From the NCBI GenBank assembly GCA_044375415.1, contig JBILMS010000014.1, positions 1 to 57,509 on the forward strand: a stretch of DNA of 57,509 nt, given 5' to 3'. Position numbers and translations under genes: made by a program. The notes below the pieces were generated by a model. That model was not told the origin of the DNA. It was given only the letters and a program-made list of their open reading frames with translations, and did not search any database. Of the stretch, positions 17,910 through 27,542 are shown piece after piece; positions within the stretch are counted from its first letter, which is position 1, and each line of letters begins with the position of its first letter. This stretch comes from JAWXBG01 sp044375415. GTDB lineage: Bacteria; Bacteroidota; Bacteroidia; Flavobacteriales_D; Sanyastnellaceae.

Positions 17910-17950
17910 GGTCCCCGAGCGCAGCAGAGGCCCTGAGCTTGTCGATGGGG
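17910..17950. repeat. REP-like element, copy 3, inverted and extended
   Basis: gtccccgagcgcagcagagg is the diverged reverse complement of copies 1 and 2, followed by ccctgagcttgtcgatgggg. The latter string type is a common Bacteroidota intergenic palindrome component. Copies 2 and 3 bracket the 22-bp hairpin in opposite orientation. Confidence 0.65.
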
Positions 17951-18018
17951 GGGTGTGATTGCTAAGTATATCGTGCAACAGTGTTGCATATATTTAGAAT
18001 ATGAAGATACTGTCTTTT

Positions 18019-19110
18019 TTATTTCTCCCCGTAAATAACCTGCAGTATAGTTTGACCTACGGCATTTAGTGTGCTTGCATCGATCACATCCATATTGTCG
18101 AACATGGTATGATGATAAAATCCAAACGTTTCTTTTTCGTCGTCCGGTTGCAATCCCATCACCTGTGTCGAAGGACCAAACTGAACAATGTTTACCGTAG
18201 GTATGCCCGCAATTTCATTGATAGGTAAATGATCATCAAAAATTCCACCGACTTGTTGCGATACGAAGACGTCGCCATATCCTGCTTTCGAGGCTGCTGC
18301 CCAAACTTTGTTCACGATGTTTGGAGCATATTTCATCGAATAACCTTCTTTGTAGAACTTAGCATGACGAGCACCGACCATGTCGAGTAGGATGCCGTAT
18401 TGAGCCCTGTAACCTCCGACGTGCGGACGTTGCGACCAATATTGAGAGCCCAGACACCAGCTCATCATATCCTGTTGCGCCTCTTCATAAGCAGCCTCAG
18501 AATCAACTTCCGGATCGTAACGATTTTTTTCAAACTCCGGTCTACCATAATCCTCCGCATCGAAAAACACAATGTCGATTCCGATTTTTTCATTCATCGG
18601 TTGTAGTTGCAATTGACGAGCTACTTCTATAAGTACTCCTACACCGCTTGCTCCATCATTCGCCCCCAAAATGGGTTTTCGATAATTGCTTTCCAAAGAA
18701 TCTTTATCTGCATACGGACGAGTATCCCAATGTGCACACAACAAAATTCTTCTTTTTGCCTGCGGATTAAACTGTCCGATTATGTTTCGCATATCGAGGT
18801 TGGCTCCGTTCCATGCTTTCACTTTGGCCGTTTGCTCAATCACGGTTGCACCAAACGATCGAAGCGTATTTGCTAAATAATCTCCGCAAATTTTATGTCC
18901 CTCCGTATTCGGAACTCTCGGGCCAAAATCCACTTGACGTTTCACATACACATATGCACTGTCAGCCGAAAATGTAGGAGCAATAACCTCAGGTAAAGTA
19001 TCCACCTTTGGATCTTTATTTTCATCGGGACCTTCACTACAACCTTTGATAATCATGAGGCCGGCAAATAATACTAGTAAGGCGATTGCGATAATTCTAG
19101 TTTTCTTCAT
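18019..19110 (-). CDS. M28 family zinc peptidase, glutaminyl-cyclase-like lipoprotein
   Basis: I chose the ATG at 19110 (MKKTRI), because the longer frame from 19125 begins with GTG and would reach further into cysS. The N-terminus is a lipoprotein signal (LLVLFAGLMIIKGCSEG) with the lipid-modified Cys near residue 24. Zinc-site motifs of the M28 fold follow: AHWDTRP, GANDGASG, FFDAEDYG and a late DDHLPIN. Bacterial members of this subgroup resemble animal glutaminyl-peptide cyclotransferases, which convert N-terminal Gln to pyroglutamate. Many T9SS-exported Bacteroidota proteins begin with Gln after signal cleavage, as several here do (...AQ|, ...SQ|), so a periplasmic N-terminal Gln cyclase would fit, but an aminopeptidase role cannot be excluded. 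The 5' end overlaps the cysS 3' end by 14 bases, indicating one operon. Confidence 0.85.
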   Translation of the reverse strand: MKKTRIIAIALLVLFAGLMIIKGCSEGPDENKDPKVDTLPEVIAPTFSADSAYVYVKRQVDFGPRVPNTEGHKICGDYLANTLRSFGATVIEQTAKVKAWNGANLDMRNIIGQFNPQAKRRILLCAHWDTRPYADKDSLESNYRKPILGANDGASGVGVLIEVARQLQLQPMNEKIGIDIVFFDAEDYGRPEFEKNRYDPEVDSEAAYEEAQQDMMSWCLGSQYWSQRPHVGGYRAQYGILLDMVGARHAKFYKEGYSMKYAPNIVNKVWAAASKAGYGDVFVSQQVGGIFDDHLPINEIAGIPTVNIVQFGPSTQVMGLQPDDEKETFGFYHHTMFDNMDVIDASTLNAVGQTILQVIYGEK

Positions 19111-20572
19111 ATTTCCAAGTAACACCTTCTTTGGTGTCTTTAATCTGAATATTTCTTTTGAGCATTTCGTCTCTAATTAAATCGCTAGTGGCGTAATCTT
19201 TATTGCTTTTAGCAGTATTCCTCATCTGAAGAATAAATTCCATTAACGAATCAGTAAGTCCATCATTGCCTTGCGAAGTCGTTTCATCTTTTACGCCCAT
19301 CACATCATTCACAAAAGAGTGAATTGTTTTACTCATCAGCTCAATATCCGAAGAGGTGAGAGTCATGTGACCTTCTTTCACACTATTGATAATACGAACT
19401 GCTTCAAATAAATGAGAGACTAAGATGGGAGTATTGAAGTCATCATTCATGGCTTCATAACAATTGTTCACCCATTCCTGAATGTTTGCATCACTTTTAT
19501 CAGATCCTTTCAGGTTTGGCAACAATTGAATAGCAGACATCAGTTTTTTAAATCCTTTTTCGGATGCTTGCAAAGCTTCATTGCTAAAATCGAGCGTACT
19601 TCGATAATGCGCCTGCATCATGAAAAAACGAACGACCATTGGGCTATATCCCTTATCGAGTAAAGGATGATTTCCTTCGAATAATTCATGAGGTAAAAAT
19701 GAATTGCCTAGCGACTTGCTCATCTTCTGTCCATTTACGGTAAGCATATTGGCATGCAACCAATACTTAACGGGACCATGACCGCAACATGCTGTATTCT
19801 GCGCTACTTCACTTTCATGATGAGGGAATTTTAAATCCATTCCACCACCGTGTATGTCAAAAGTTTCGCCGAGATATTTGGTGCTCATAGCAGAGCATTC
19901 GAGATGCCAACCCGGAAACCCTTCACCCCATGGAGAAGGCCAGCGCATGATGTGTTCGGGCGATGCATTTTTCCAAAGAGCAAAGTCAGCGAAAAATTTC
20001 TTTTCATCCTGACCATCGAGATCGCGTGTGTTTTCGAACAACTCATCTACGTTTCTTCCACTGAGTTCTCCGTATGGATGTTTTGCCATGAAAGCGCGAA
20101 CATCAAAGTAAACGCTTCCCTTTACTTCGTATGCAAATCCTTCAGAAATGATTTTTTTAACCATTTCGATTTGTTCGATGATATGAGCTGTTGCCGTAGG
20201 TTCAATACTCGGTGGAAAGTTGTTGAAGCGACTCATCACATCATGGAAATAAACGGTGTATTTCTGCACAATTTCCATGGGTTCAAGTTGCTCAAGTCGC
20301 GCTTGTTGACCAATGCGATCATTGCCATCATCGAACTCTGTGGTTATATGTCCGACATCTGTGATGTTTCGAACGTAACGCACTTTGTAACCTAGATGTG
20401 TCAAGTATCTGTAAACCATATCAAAGGTGATAAAGGTTCGACAGTTACCCAAGTGTACGTAGTTGTACACTGTTGGTCCGCATACATACATACCCACGTG
20501 GTTGCCATGTTGAGGAACGAATTTCTCTTTTTCTTTACTTAGAGAATTGTATAAATGTAAGGACTGCTCCAT
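19097..20572 (-). CDS. cysS: Cysteinyl-tRNA synthetase
   Basis: This class I synthetase charges tRNA-Cys in the cytoplasm. Motifs seen are the HIGH-type HLGN within CGPTVYNYVHLGNCRTFITF and the KMSKS loop (NGQKMSKSLGNSFLP). The zinc-ligand residues lie in CGPTVY, ECSAMS and FPHHESEVAQ. About 491 residues from ATG 20572 (MEQSLHLYNSL), the family norm. The upstream ATG at 20596 adds eight residues with no family match. A terminator lies upstream (20633-20668) and the M28 peptidase overlaps downstream. Confidence 0.96.
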   Translation of the reverse strand: MEQSLHLYNSLSKEKEKFVPQHGNHVGMYVCGPTVYNYVHLGNCRTFITFDMVYRYLTHLGYKVRYVRNITDVGHITTEFDDGNDRIGQQARLEQLEPMEIVQKYTVYFHDVMSRFNNFPPSIEPTATAHIIEQIEMVKKIISEGFAYEVKGSVYFDVRAFMAKHPYGELSGRNVDELFENTRDLDGQDEKKFFADFALWKNASPEHIMRWPSPWGEGFPGWHLECSAMSTKYLGETFDIHGGGMDLKFPHHESEVAQNTACCGHGPVKYWLHANMLTVNGQKMSKSLGNSFLPHELFEGNHPLLDKGYSPMVVRFFMMQAHYRSTLDFSNEALQASEKGFKKLMSAIQLLPNLKGSDKSDANIQEWVNNCYEAMNDDFNTPILVSHLFEAVRIINSVKEGHMTLTSSDIELMSKTIHSFVNDVMGVKDETTSQGNDGLTDSLMEFILQMRNTAKSNKDYATSDLIRDEMLKRNIQIKDTKEGVTWKYEEN

Positions 20573-20632
20573 GCCGCGAAGATAAGGATTTGGCATGCCT
20601 CCGAGAGATGATTTGAAGGCGAAATTCGTAAA

Positions 20633-20668
20633 AAAAAAGACCGCTCGCTTTATGCGAACGGTCTTTAT
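20633..20668 (-). terminator. Terminator after the MORN-type gene
   Basis: aaagaccgctcgc and gcgaacggtcttt form a 13-bp stem with one wobble or mismatch and a short loop, with an A run on the plus strand that becomes a U run in the minus transcript. It lies between the 20690 stop and the cysS start. Confidence 0.8.
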
Positions 20669-20689
20669 CTAGTTGTTAGTTTGATCTCG

Positions 20690-21571
20690 TTACTTCCCGT
20701 CGTCAGACATTATACCGGTTCCGATGTATTTACCAAGCGAGTATACTTCGATCCTTATCATTATACCATTGTTGTTGTATTTGTACCACTTACCTTCCCA
20801 AAGACGGCCATCTTTGAACAATCCAACTTGAGTCAAGTTGCCTTGATTGTCGTACAATTCATTGTGTCCATTTGCCTTGAACTTAATTGCTGCATTTGTA
20901 GAGTCTTCTACTTTCACACTCGATTTCCCGATTTCTTCGTTGTGTGGATCTGTTTCAAACGTCTCAGCAGCTGCGGGTTTGTATGTAACAATGCCTTTCG
21001 AGTTAACTACACCATCATTAAATGTTTTCTCTTCCTGAAGTGAGCCGTCTTCGTTGTATCGTTTGCAAACTCCTGATTCCTCTCCATTTTTAATTTGAAG
21101 CTCAACGGCAGTTTTACCATTTTCGTGATAGTACTTTTGCCAACCATCACGCTTGCCATCGTCATTAAAAACAAATTCCTGTTGTGGATTGCCATTCGAA
21201 TACCAGCGTTTGAACACACCGGTGTTTTTACTATTTATCCAATTTCCCAACTCCTCAATCTTTCCATTGTTGTAGTACACTTTATAGGCACCATTCGGAC
21301 GACCGAGTTCGTAGTTAATTTCTGAATGAAGATTGCCATTTGACCAAAATTTTCGCCAAACACCTTCTTTGCGATTGTCTTTGTAATTTCCTTCTTCGAC
21401 AGTAGCATCAGGTTTAAAAGTCGGATCATTTGCCATCGATCCTTTTATTACCCAATATCCCTGACGCATGCCGTTATTGTCGATGCGATTATTGTCTCCT
21501 GCAAATGCAGTAAAAGACAAGGATACGACAACGACCAATACCGTGATTTTGTTTGTTAGATTAGCTAGCAT
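20690..21571 (-). CDS. Exported MORN_2-type repeat protein
   Basis: The product has 293 residues with a signal peptide ending near residue 24 (SFTAFAG). It carries at least six repeats of the MORN_2 / YwqK type: GVWRKFWSNGNLHSEINYEL, GAYKVYYNNGKIEELGNW, GVFKRWYSNGNPQQEFVF, GWQKYYHENGKTAVELQI and GVCKRYNEDGSLQEEKTF. Such repeats are common in exported Bacteroidota proteins and have no assigned reaction. No T9SS tail is visible. It lies 67 bases downstream of the SDR gene and is closed by a terminator. Confidence 0.8.
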   Translation of the reverse strand: MLANLTNKITVLVVVVSLSFTAFAGDNNRIDNNGMRQGYWVIKGSMANDPTFKPDATVEEGNYKDNRKEGVWRKFWSNGNLHSEINYELGRPNGAYKVYYNNGKIEELGNWINSKNTGVFKRWYSNGNPQQEFVFNDDGKRDGWQKYYHENGKTAVELQIKNGEESGVCKRYNEDGSLQEEKTFNDGVVNSKGIVTYKPAAAETFETDPHNEEIGKSSVKVEDSTNAAIKFKANGHNELYDNQGNLTQVGLFKDGRLWEGKWYKYNNNGIMIRIEVYSLGKYIGTGIMSDDGK

Positions 21572-21638
21572 GGCGTATATAAATTAGTCAACTTTACAAT
21601 TAAAGATGACCTTTTTTACGCCTGCCTACCTTCTAGGG

Positions 21639-22601
21639 TTACAACTTTACTTGAATTTTTCTGCCGACTTCCCTGATCATTTCGTCGACCAATTTCGCCG
21701 TATCATATGCCGCTTTCCAGCCCCAGTCGTTACGAGCTGAACTATCGTCGATACTGTCGGGCCAAGAATCAGCCAAAGCTTGACGAAAATCAGGGGCGTA
21801 CGAAATGGTAAAACCGGGAATATGCTTTTGAATTTTACTTGCCAATTGAGCAGGGGTAAAGCTCATGCCTGCCAAATTGTAGCTCCCGCGGATTTTTATT
21901 TGTTCAGTGGGGGCATCCATAATGCCAATGGTAGCGCGAATGGCATCATCCATCATCATCATCGGTAGCATCGTATTCTCGGAAAGAAAGGATGTGTAGG
22001 TACCTGTTTTAAGAGCGTGATAAAAAATATCTACGGCATAATCGGTTGTGCCTCCACCGGGTTCGCTTCTATGTCCGATCAAACCCGGATAGCGAACGCT
22101 TCTTACATCAACACCATAGCGATTATGGTAGTACTGGCACCATCTTTCACCGGCTTGTTTGGATATGCCATACACCGAGGTTGGTTCCATAACGGTGAAT
22201 TGTGGCGTCATTTCTCGCGGTGTGGTAGGGCCGAATACAGCGATAGAACTTGGCCAAAAGATTTTTTTGACGATACCTTCTTTTGCGGCATCGAGGATAT
22301 GAAAAAGGCCGTTCATATTGAGATCCCATGCTTTTTCCGGAAATTTTTCTCCGGTAGCACTCAGAAGGGCCGCCAATTGATAAACTTCGGTGATACCATG
22401 TTTTTGAAGAACCGAGGTAATCTGATTTTTATCGAGGGTGTTGAGTATTTCATAAGGACCCTCTTTCAATTCCGGAGCATTTGCCTCACGTATATCGCTA
22501 GCTATTATATTATCTGAACCTCGTTGCTCTCGAAGTTTCATCACCAATTCAATTCCAATTTGACCGGATGCACCGATCACAAGGGTTTTTCCCGTTCCCA
22601 T
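21639..22601 (-). CDS. SDR-type L-threonine 3-dehydrogenase-like enzyme
   Basis: This is a 320-residue extended short-chain dehydrogenase. The Rossmann motif is GASGQIGIELV, and the active site pair is YGISK (YxxxK) with an upstream Ser in WPSSIAVFG. The pattern YQLAALLSATGEKFPEKAWD and the long PGLIGHRSEPGGGTTDYAVD segment match the UDP-galactose-epimerase-like threonine 3-dehydrogenases of flavobacteria, which oxidise L-threonine to 2-amino-3-ketobutyrate with NAD+. The assignment is by motif, and a sugar epimerase role is less likely. It is cytoplasmic and followed on the same strand by the MORN gene. Confidence 0.87.
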   Translation of the reverse strand: MGTGKTLVIGASGQIGIELVMKLREQRGSDNIIASDIREANAPELKEGPYEILNTLDKNQITSVLQKHGITEVYQLAALLSATGEKFPEKAWDLNMNGLFHILDAAKEGIVKKIFWPSSIAVFGPTTPREMTPQFTVMEPTSVYGISKQAGERWCQYYHNRYGVDVRSVRYPGLIGHRSEPGGGTTDYAVDIFYHALKTGTYTSFLSENTMLPMMMMDDAIRATIGIMDAPTEQIKIRGSYNLAGMSFTPAQLASKIQKHIPGFTISYAPDFRQALADSWPDSIDDSSARNDWGWKAAYDTAKLVDEMIREVGRKIQVKL

Positions 22602-22673
22602 AATTCTATTCTGATTCTTCGGCCAAACCTACATGAAAAAAACAGAGGTTCAATTCGTGTTGCGGCATATTTC

Positions 22674-24068
22674 TTAGAGGATCCCTTTAAGCCAGTTCGT
22701 GATGTCGGCCAAAACTTCGGGATCAATTGTCGTTTTTATGTTCTCGTATTCGCTTACCCGACCTGTTTCCGTTGGTTGAAAGAGGTGATTGAGTCCCACA
22801 TATTTAATGGTTTTGAAGTTTGTATTGCCACCGGCATCAAGCGCATTGGCAATAGCATTTAAGTTTACATCGGAGTCAACTTGTAAGTCTTTATCCCCAT
22901 TAAGAGCGAGCACGGGGCACTTCACCTTCGCCCAATCATCTGCCGGATTGTGTTCGGCAAAAAAACGAAGCCAGCGGCTATTGAAAAATGAATTGTGGTA
23001 TTTCTTGTATTCTTCAAAATTTGGGATGGTAGCCAAAGAAGCCGCTTGTGAGTTTTCGAGATACGCATAAATGGCCGAGGCCGCGGCAGCACTGTCGGGA
23101 TTATTGCGAAGTATTTCAAAAATATCGTCATTTTTTTTAGCGTCTTTTTCCGCTTGTTCCGGAGAAAGGCCTTCCATCTTTTCTACATCAATCGTTTGTT
23201 TGTGAAGTATGTCCTTACCCGAAACCCCTGAACCGGCAAGAGATATAATGAAGTCGACAGATGAAGACATAACTGCTGCCATAGGGGCTATATAACCTCC
23301 TTCGCTGTGACCTGCAAATCCTGTTTTTGTTTTATCGATGAAATTTTTAGTTTCTAAAAACGTCAATGCAGCAAGGGCATCACCGGCAAAATCTCTACTG
23401 TTTGCAGTGTAAAAATTTCCCTTCGATTCACCCACACCCCGATCGTCGTAGCGCAATACGGCAAATCCATTTCGACTCAAGTGATCAGCAAGTACCCAAA
23501 AAGGTTTGTGATCTAACATTGTTTCATCTCTGTCCTGTGGTCCACTGCCCGAAATAAGGATAACGGCAGGGAAAGGCCCTTTTCCTTCCGGCACGGTAAG
23601 TGTTCCGGAGAGTAGATTCCCTGATTCATTATTTATAAATGCGACTTCTTCAATTTTATATGGAAAGGGCTCTTTTGGATTCTGCGCTCGACTGCGGACC
23701 GGTTTTATGGCTTCTGTCTTGCTCAAGACAAGCGGAGTAGCACTTTCGCCTTGAAACAAATTGCCTTCAATCGCTTTGTCTCCCTGATTCCTTTTTCCCC
23801 GATAAGTAATTTGCATCTGAGACAGTGACATTATCACGGAGTCTGAAGTAATTGTCACTTTATCGCAAGGATATTCTGAGGCGGATTGATCCGGGCTTAG
23901 AAAACGGGCACTCCAAACGCCGGAATTTTCCTCGAGTATATATTGAACTCGAAATAATTGACCTTGTATATCGACAAGACCATACCAATTCCCGTTTAAG
24001 TTTTGACTTATAACCCAATTCGTCAGCAGAATGGAAAGGGATAACAAAACGTATTTTACTTTCATCAT
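22674..24068 (-). CDS. Exported alpha/beta hydrolase (S9-like esterase/peptidase fold)
   Basis: The product has 464 residues with a signal peptide ending VISQ (about residue 22). An N-terminal beta-rich region (about 23-130) precedes an alpha/beta-hydrolase domain. The nucleophile elbow is GHSEGGY (Ser near 253), with the oxyanion segment ILISGSGPQDRDET, the acid in ALNGDKDLQVD and the His in YVGLNHLFQP. This gives a complete Ser-Asp-His triad. The substrate is unknown: related Bacteroidota proteins are annotated as esterases or dipeptidyl-peptidase-like hydrolases. It is divergent from the sigma-factor gene, with a 198-base gap. Confidence 0.87.
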   Translation of the reverse strand: MMKVKYVLLSLSILLTNWVISQNLNGNWYGLVDIQGQLFRVQYILEENSGVWSARFLSPDQSASEYPCDKVTITSDSVIMSLSQMQITYRGKRNQGDKAIEGNLFQGESATPLVLSKTEAIKPVRSRAQNPKEPFPYKIEEVAFINNESGNLLSGTLTVPEGKGPFPAVILISGSGPQDRDETMLDHKPFWVLADHLSRNGFAVLRYDDRGVGESKGNFYTANSRDFAGDALAALTFLETKNFIDKTKTGFAGHSEGGYIAPMAAVMSSSVDFIISLAGSGVSGKDILHKQTIDVEKMEGLSPEQAEKDAKKNDDIFEILRNNPDSAAAASAIYAYLENSQAASLATIPNFEEYKKYHNSFFNSRWLRFFAEHNPADDWAKVKCPVLALNGDKDLQVDSDVNLNAIANALDAGGNTNFKTIKYVGLNHLFQPTETGRVSEYENIKTTIDPEVLADITNWLKGIL

Positions 24069-24266
24069 GTCCGATTGATGCGAGAAAAGATGCTCGCCGA
24101 TTTAATTAGTTTCGTTTGTAAATGAAGCACTTGAGTGCTATGCCTCATAAAATAATTAGGCAAAAATGGGGCCTAATTACAACTGTAATGTATTACTGAA
24201 GTATTTTGTTCCACTTTTTGGACCCATCACCTTTTATATCTGAGCACTGACTATCAATACGAGGAA

Positions 24267-24758
24267 ATGAGTTTGCAGGAGTACCGCGAGGTATTCCGCG
24301 AACTCTATAAGCCTGTCCGCAATTTTATCTACTTCCGTTGTTCGGACGCGGATATGGCGGAGGATATTGCGCAGGATGTATTTCTCAAATTATGGGAAAC
24401 CAGATCGCGAATCGATAAGCGAACAGTAAAAGCTTATGTCTACACAATTGCACACAATCTCACGATTAACAATGTAAAACGTCGACAACTTCAATACAAT
24501 TTCAGAAAGGCGCCTACGCAAGATCGCGACACAGATAGTCCGGAAAAAATGATGGAGATGGACGAATATGATCAACGTCTTCAAAAAGTTTTGTCGTCAT
24601 TACCGGAGGGTGGGAGAGAGGTGTTTCTCATGAATAGGTTGGAAGATCTCACCTATCAGGAAATAGCTGACAGACTTGGTCTCACTGTAAAAGCAATAGA
24701 AAAACGGATAAGTAAAGTACTCAAGATACTTAGGGAAAAACTTGGCGTAGATATCTGA
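24267..24758 (+). CDS. ECF sigma factor, FecI-like
   Basis: The product has 163 residues. Region 2 (about 10-77) contains YFRCSDADMAEDIAQDVFLK, and region 4 (about 105-155) has DLTYQEIADRLGLTVKAIEK. The acidic linker is short. It should direct RNA polymerase to a small set of promoters, probably including its own operon. The stop codon shares one base with the start of the TonB receptor (tgatg), so translation is coupled. The anti-sigma gene lies after the receptor, not between the two. Confidence 0.93.
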   Translation: MSLQEYREVFRELYKPVRNFIYFRCSDADMAEDIAQDVFLKLWETRSRIDKRTVKAYVYTIAHNLTINNVKRRQLQYNFRKAPTQDRDTDSPEKMMEMDEYDQRLQKVLSSLPEGGREVFLMNRLEDLTYQEIADRLGLTVKAIEKRISKVLKILREKLGVDI

Positions 24759-27433
24759 TGAATCCAAAGAAGCTGATACGATTGCTTCTCGTTTTTACCG
24801 CTTTGTCGTGGTCGGCAATTCTTCATGCCCAATTGGAAGTGCTGATTACCGGTGAATTCAAAGACGTTTCAGCCACCGATTTATTCCGTCAATTAAAAAA
24901 GGATTATAATCTTCGTTTCAGTTTCGATACGGAAGCATTCGATACCTTAAACGTCAACATTTCTGTAAAAGAGGAAAAACTTTCAGATCTACTCGACAAG
25001 GTACTCGAAGGCAATAATTATGTGTACGAATTAGTGGGTAAAAACGTAGTGATTTATTACGAAGAACCCGTTGCTTCTATTGTTGCACCTACAAGAACAT
25101 TTTTCACTTGGAGAGGTCAGATCCGAGATAAACGTACAGGCGAACCTCTTCCTTTTGCCAATATACGTGCGGCCGGAACTTCCACCATTACGGACGATGT
25201 AGGCAAATTTGTCTTGAGAAATTTGCCTTCCGATACAAGTACAGTCATTATTAACTATGTGGGTTATGCTGAGGTTCGCATAAAACTAAATCCTGAAATA
25301 ATTGATAAAGAAAAATCAATTCAACTCGAACAAAATCGGGTGCTCTTGCCTTCTGCAGTAGTCGTTGGCTCAAGACTTCCACTGCTGGAAACCACAGATA
25401 TCATTTCTACGCAAGCAATGAATCCAATGGATCTGTCAGTTATCAGTGGCAATGGTGAACCCGATGTTATGCGATCTGCTCAATTACTTCCCGGTGTTGC
25501 TGCCACGCTCGAAAACAGCAGTGGGCTTGTTATTCGGGGAAGTTCAGCCGATCAAAGTCTAGTGAGTTTCGATGGATTTACTATTTATCATCTCGATCAC
25601 TTTTATGGAATCTTTAGTGCGTTTAATGCAAACGCCATAAAAAATATGCGCGTACATAAAGGGGCGATGGATGCTTCCTTTGGTGGACGTTCGGGTGGTT
25701 GGGTTGAAATAACGGGAAAAGAAGGAAATTTATATGTCCCTAAACTGCAGATAGATTTGAGCATGTTGTCGTTGGGTATTTTGGTTGAATCGCCTATCGC
25801 AAATTCTGAGAAAGCATCTATTCTCGTGGCTTTCAGACGTAGTTATACCGACCAATTATTTACGCCACTTTTTCGAAAGCTGTTTAATACATCTTACAAT
25901 TCCAGTATTGCTATTGTTGATGAAGAGGTTTCAACCGAAGTGGATATATTCTCTCGCGAAACAGAACCCGATTTTCGATTTTACGATTTAGTTGCCAAAG
26001 TGAGTTTGCGACCGCACCCCGATCACAGTGTGCAGATAAGTGGATTCCGTGGAAGAGATCGACTGGGTTTTGTCTATTTCCTTTCAACGGATCAGGGGCG
26101 ATATGATTACGCATACAACGACGATAATTCATGGGGAAGCGATGGCATAGGAGCTCGTTGGAGATGGGCTACCGGCGATTTCAGACTTCGAACTACGGTG
26201 GGTTATTCGCGGTATTTGAGCAATCTTTTTTCGACGGATACAATTACAGATCAACTTTTCGGAATACAAGAAGTAGCTCGTGGCGAATTCGAGAATGCTC
26301 TGAATGATGCACGTGTACATACAGATGCCGCTTTGATGTTGGGCAAACACGATGTACATCTTGGATTACAAGCCAACGACATCAGTTCTATTCGTGGAAG
26401 CCTCGGAAACTCAGATCGTTTCGAGGAAACGAATCAACATTCCAATGAGGCTACTATATATCTACTCGATCATTGGGAAGTTGCCAAAGGATTAAAAATT
26501 ACACCGGGACTTCGAGCAACCTATTACAGACATGAGCTCAATGGCACTGAAAATTCAAACGACTTCTGGATTGAACCACGTTTGAGTCTTTCCTATCGAA
26601 CCGGCACAAAGGGTAATTTGAAATTTGGAACCGGTAGGTATTATCAGACGATCCATCGATTGCGTTCTCAGAGTTTACTCCTCAATTCACCCGATCTATG
26701 GGCTATGTCGGATGGCGATCGCGTTCCATTTGTTTTTAGCGATCATCTGGTTGGAGGTTATACATGGAAAAATAAAGGCTGGACCATAGATAGTGAGTTG
26801 TTCTATTTAAAACAGATGAGAAGTTTTGAGAACCTGACTAGCTACTATTTCTTGTCCGGAGGGGTTGACAGCGGAGAAGATAGCATCATTGTGGGTAACG
26901 GTTTTAGTCGAGGACTGGAGTTGCTTGTTCAGAAAGATTTTAAGGGCAGTCATCTTTCGTTGAGTTATACCCTTCAAGAGGCGCTTAATCATTTCGCTGA
27001 ATTTCAGGAGACGATGTACAAAAGCAATGACCAACGCCATGAGGTAAAAGCGTATTTTGAAATGAGGAAGCTCAAATGGGAATGGAGTGTGTACTTCGTT
27101 TTTGGTTCAGGCAGACCATACACTCCTCTTTTAGGTAGTTACGAAATCCAATTGGTCGATGGTTCGAGCCGAACCATGCCGCTTTATGGGGAAATCAATT
27201 CGGCCAGACTTCCCGTGTATCACCGTGCAGACATTTCGGCCTCTTGGTTATTTACGCTGGGAAAAACCAAAGGAAAACTCTCCGGGAACATTTACAATAT
27301 ATATAACAGACAGAATATCAGGGATATACAATATTATTCAGTCTCCGATTCGGGCAATGAAGTGATTTTTGTTGAACGAAGGGTTCGTATGTTGGGCATA
27401 CTGCCGGGAGTGAATTTGCAGTTGACATTTTAG
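24758..27433 (+). CDS. TonB-dependent receptor with STN signalling domain
   Basis: The product has 891 residues: signal peptide about 1-24 (AILHAQ), a secretin/TonB short N-terminal (STN) domain about 27-105 (VSATDLFRQLKKDYNLRFSF), a carboxypeptidase-regulatory domain about 118-195 (GQIRDKRTGEPLPFANIRAA), a plug (about 225-330) with QLLPGVAATLENSSGLVIRG, and a barrel ending GVNLQLTF. STN domains pass a ligand-bound signal to a FecR anti-sigma factor, and a FecR gene follows. The substrate is not evident. Iron citrate cannot be inferred from family resemblance alone. The one-base overlap with the sigma gene and 109-base gap to fecR make a three-gene signalling operon. Confidence 0.92.
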   Translation: MNPKKLIRLLLVFTALSWSAILHAQLEVLITGEFKDVSATDLFRQLKKDYNLRFSFDTEAFDTLNVNISVKEEKLSDLLDKVLEGNNYVYELVGKNVVIYYEEPVASIVAPTRTFFTWRGQIRDKRTGEPLPFANIRAAGTSTITDDVGKFVLRNLPSDTSTVIINYVGYAEVRIKLNPEIIDKEKSIQLEQNRVLLPSAVVVGSRLPLLETTDIISTQAMNPMDLSVISGNGEPDVMRSAQLLPGVAATLENSSGLVIRGSSADQSLVSFDGFTIYHLDHFYGIFSAFNANAIKNMRVHKGAMDASFGGRSGGWVEITGKEGNLYVPKLQIDLSMLSLGILVESPIANSEKASILVAFRRSYTDQLFTPLFRKLFNTSYNSSIAIVDEEVSTEVDIFSRETEPDFRFYDLVAKVSLRPHPDHSVQISGFRGRDRLGFVYFLSTDQGRYDYAYNDDNSWGSDGIGARWRWATGDFRLRTTVGYSRYLSNLFSTDTITDQLFGIQEVARGEFENALNDARVHTDAALMLGKHDVHLGLQANDISSIRGSLGNSDRFEETNQHSNEATIYLLDHWEVAKGLKITPGLRATYYRHELNGTENSNDFWIEPRLSLSYRTGTKGNLKFGTGRYYQTIHRLRSQSLLLNSPDLWAMSDGDRVPFVFSDHLVGGYTWKNKGWTIDSELFYLKQMRSFENLTSYYFLSGGVDSGEDSIIVGNGFSRGLELLVQKDFKGSHLSLSYTLQEALNHFAEFQETMYKSNDQRHEVKAYFEMRKLKWEWSVYFVFGSGRPYTPLLGSYEIQLVDGSSRTMPLYGEINSARLPVYHRADISASWLFTLGKTKGKLSGNIYNIYNRQNIRDIQYYSVSDSGNEVIFVERRVRMLGILPGVNLQLTF

Positions 27434-27542
27434 TTAAGGGTTATCATAAAATAATTTTAACACATTTTTTTCTGCTAAAGGAGTAGGGTGACTAGAAAAC
27501 ACCTTGTAAGGGTAGCAGAAGAGGATATAAAAGAAAGATAAA

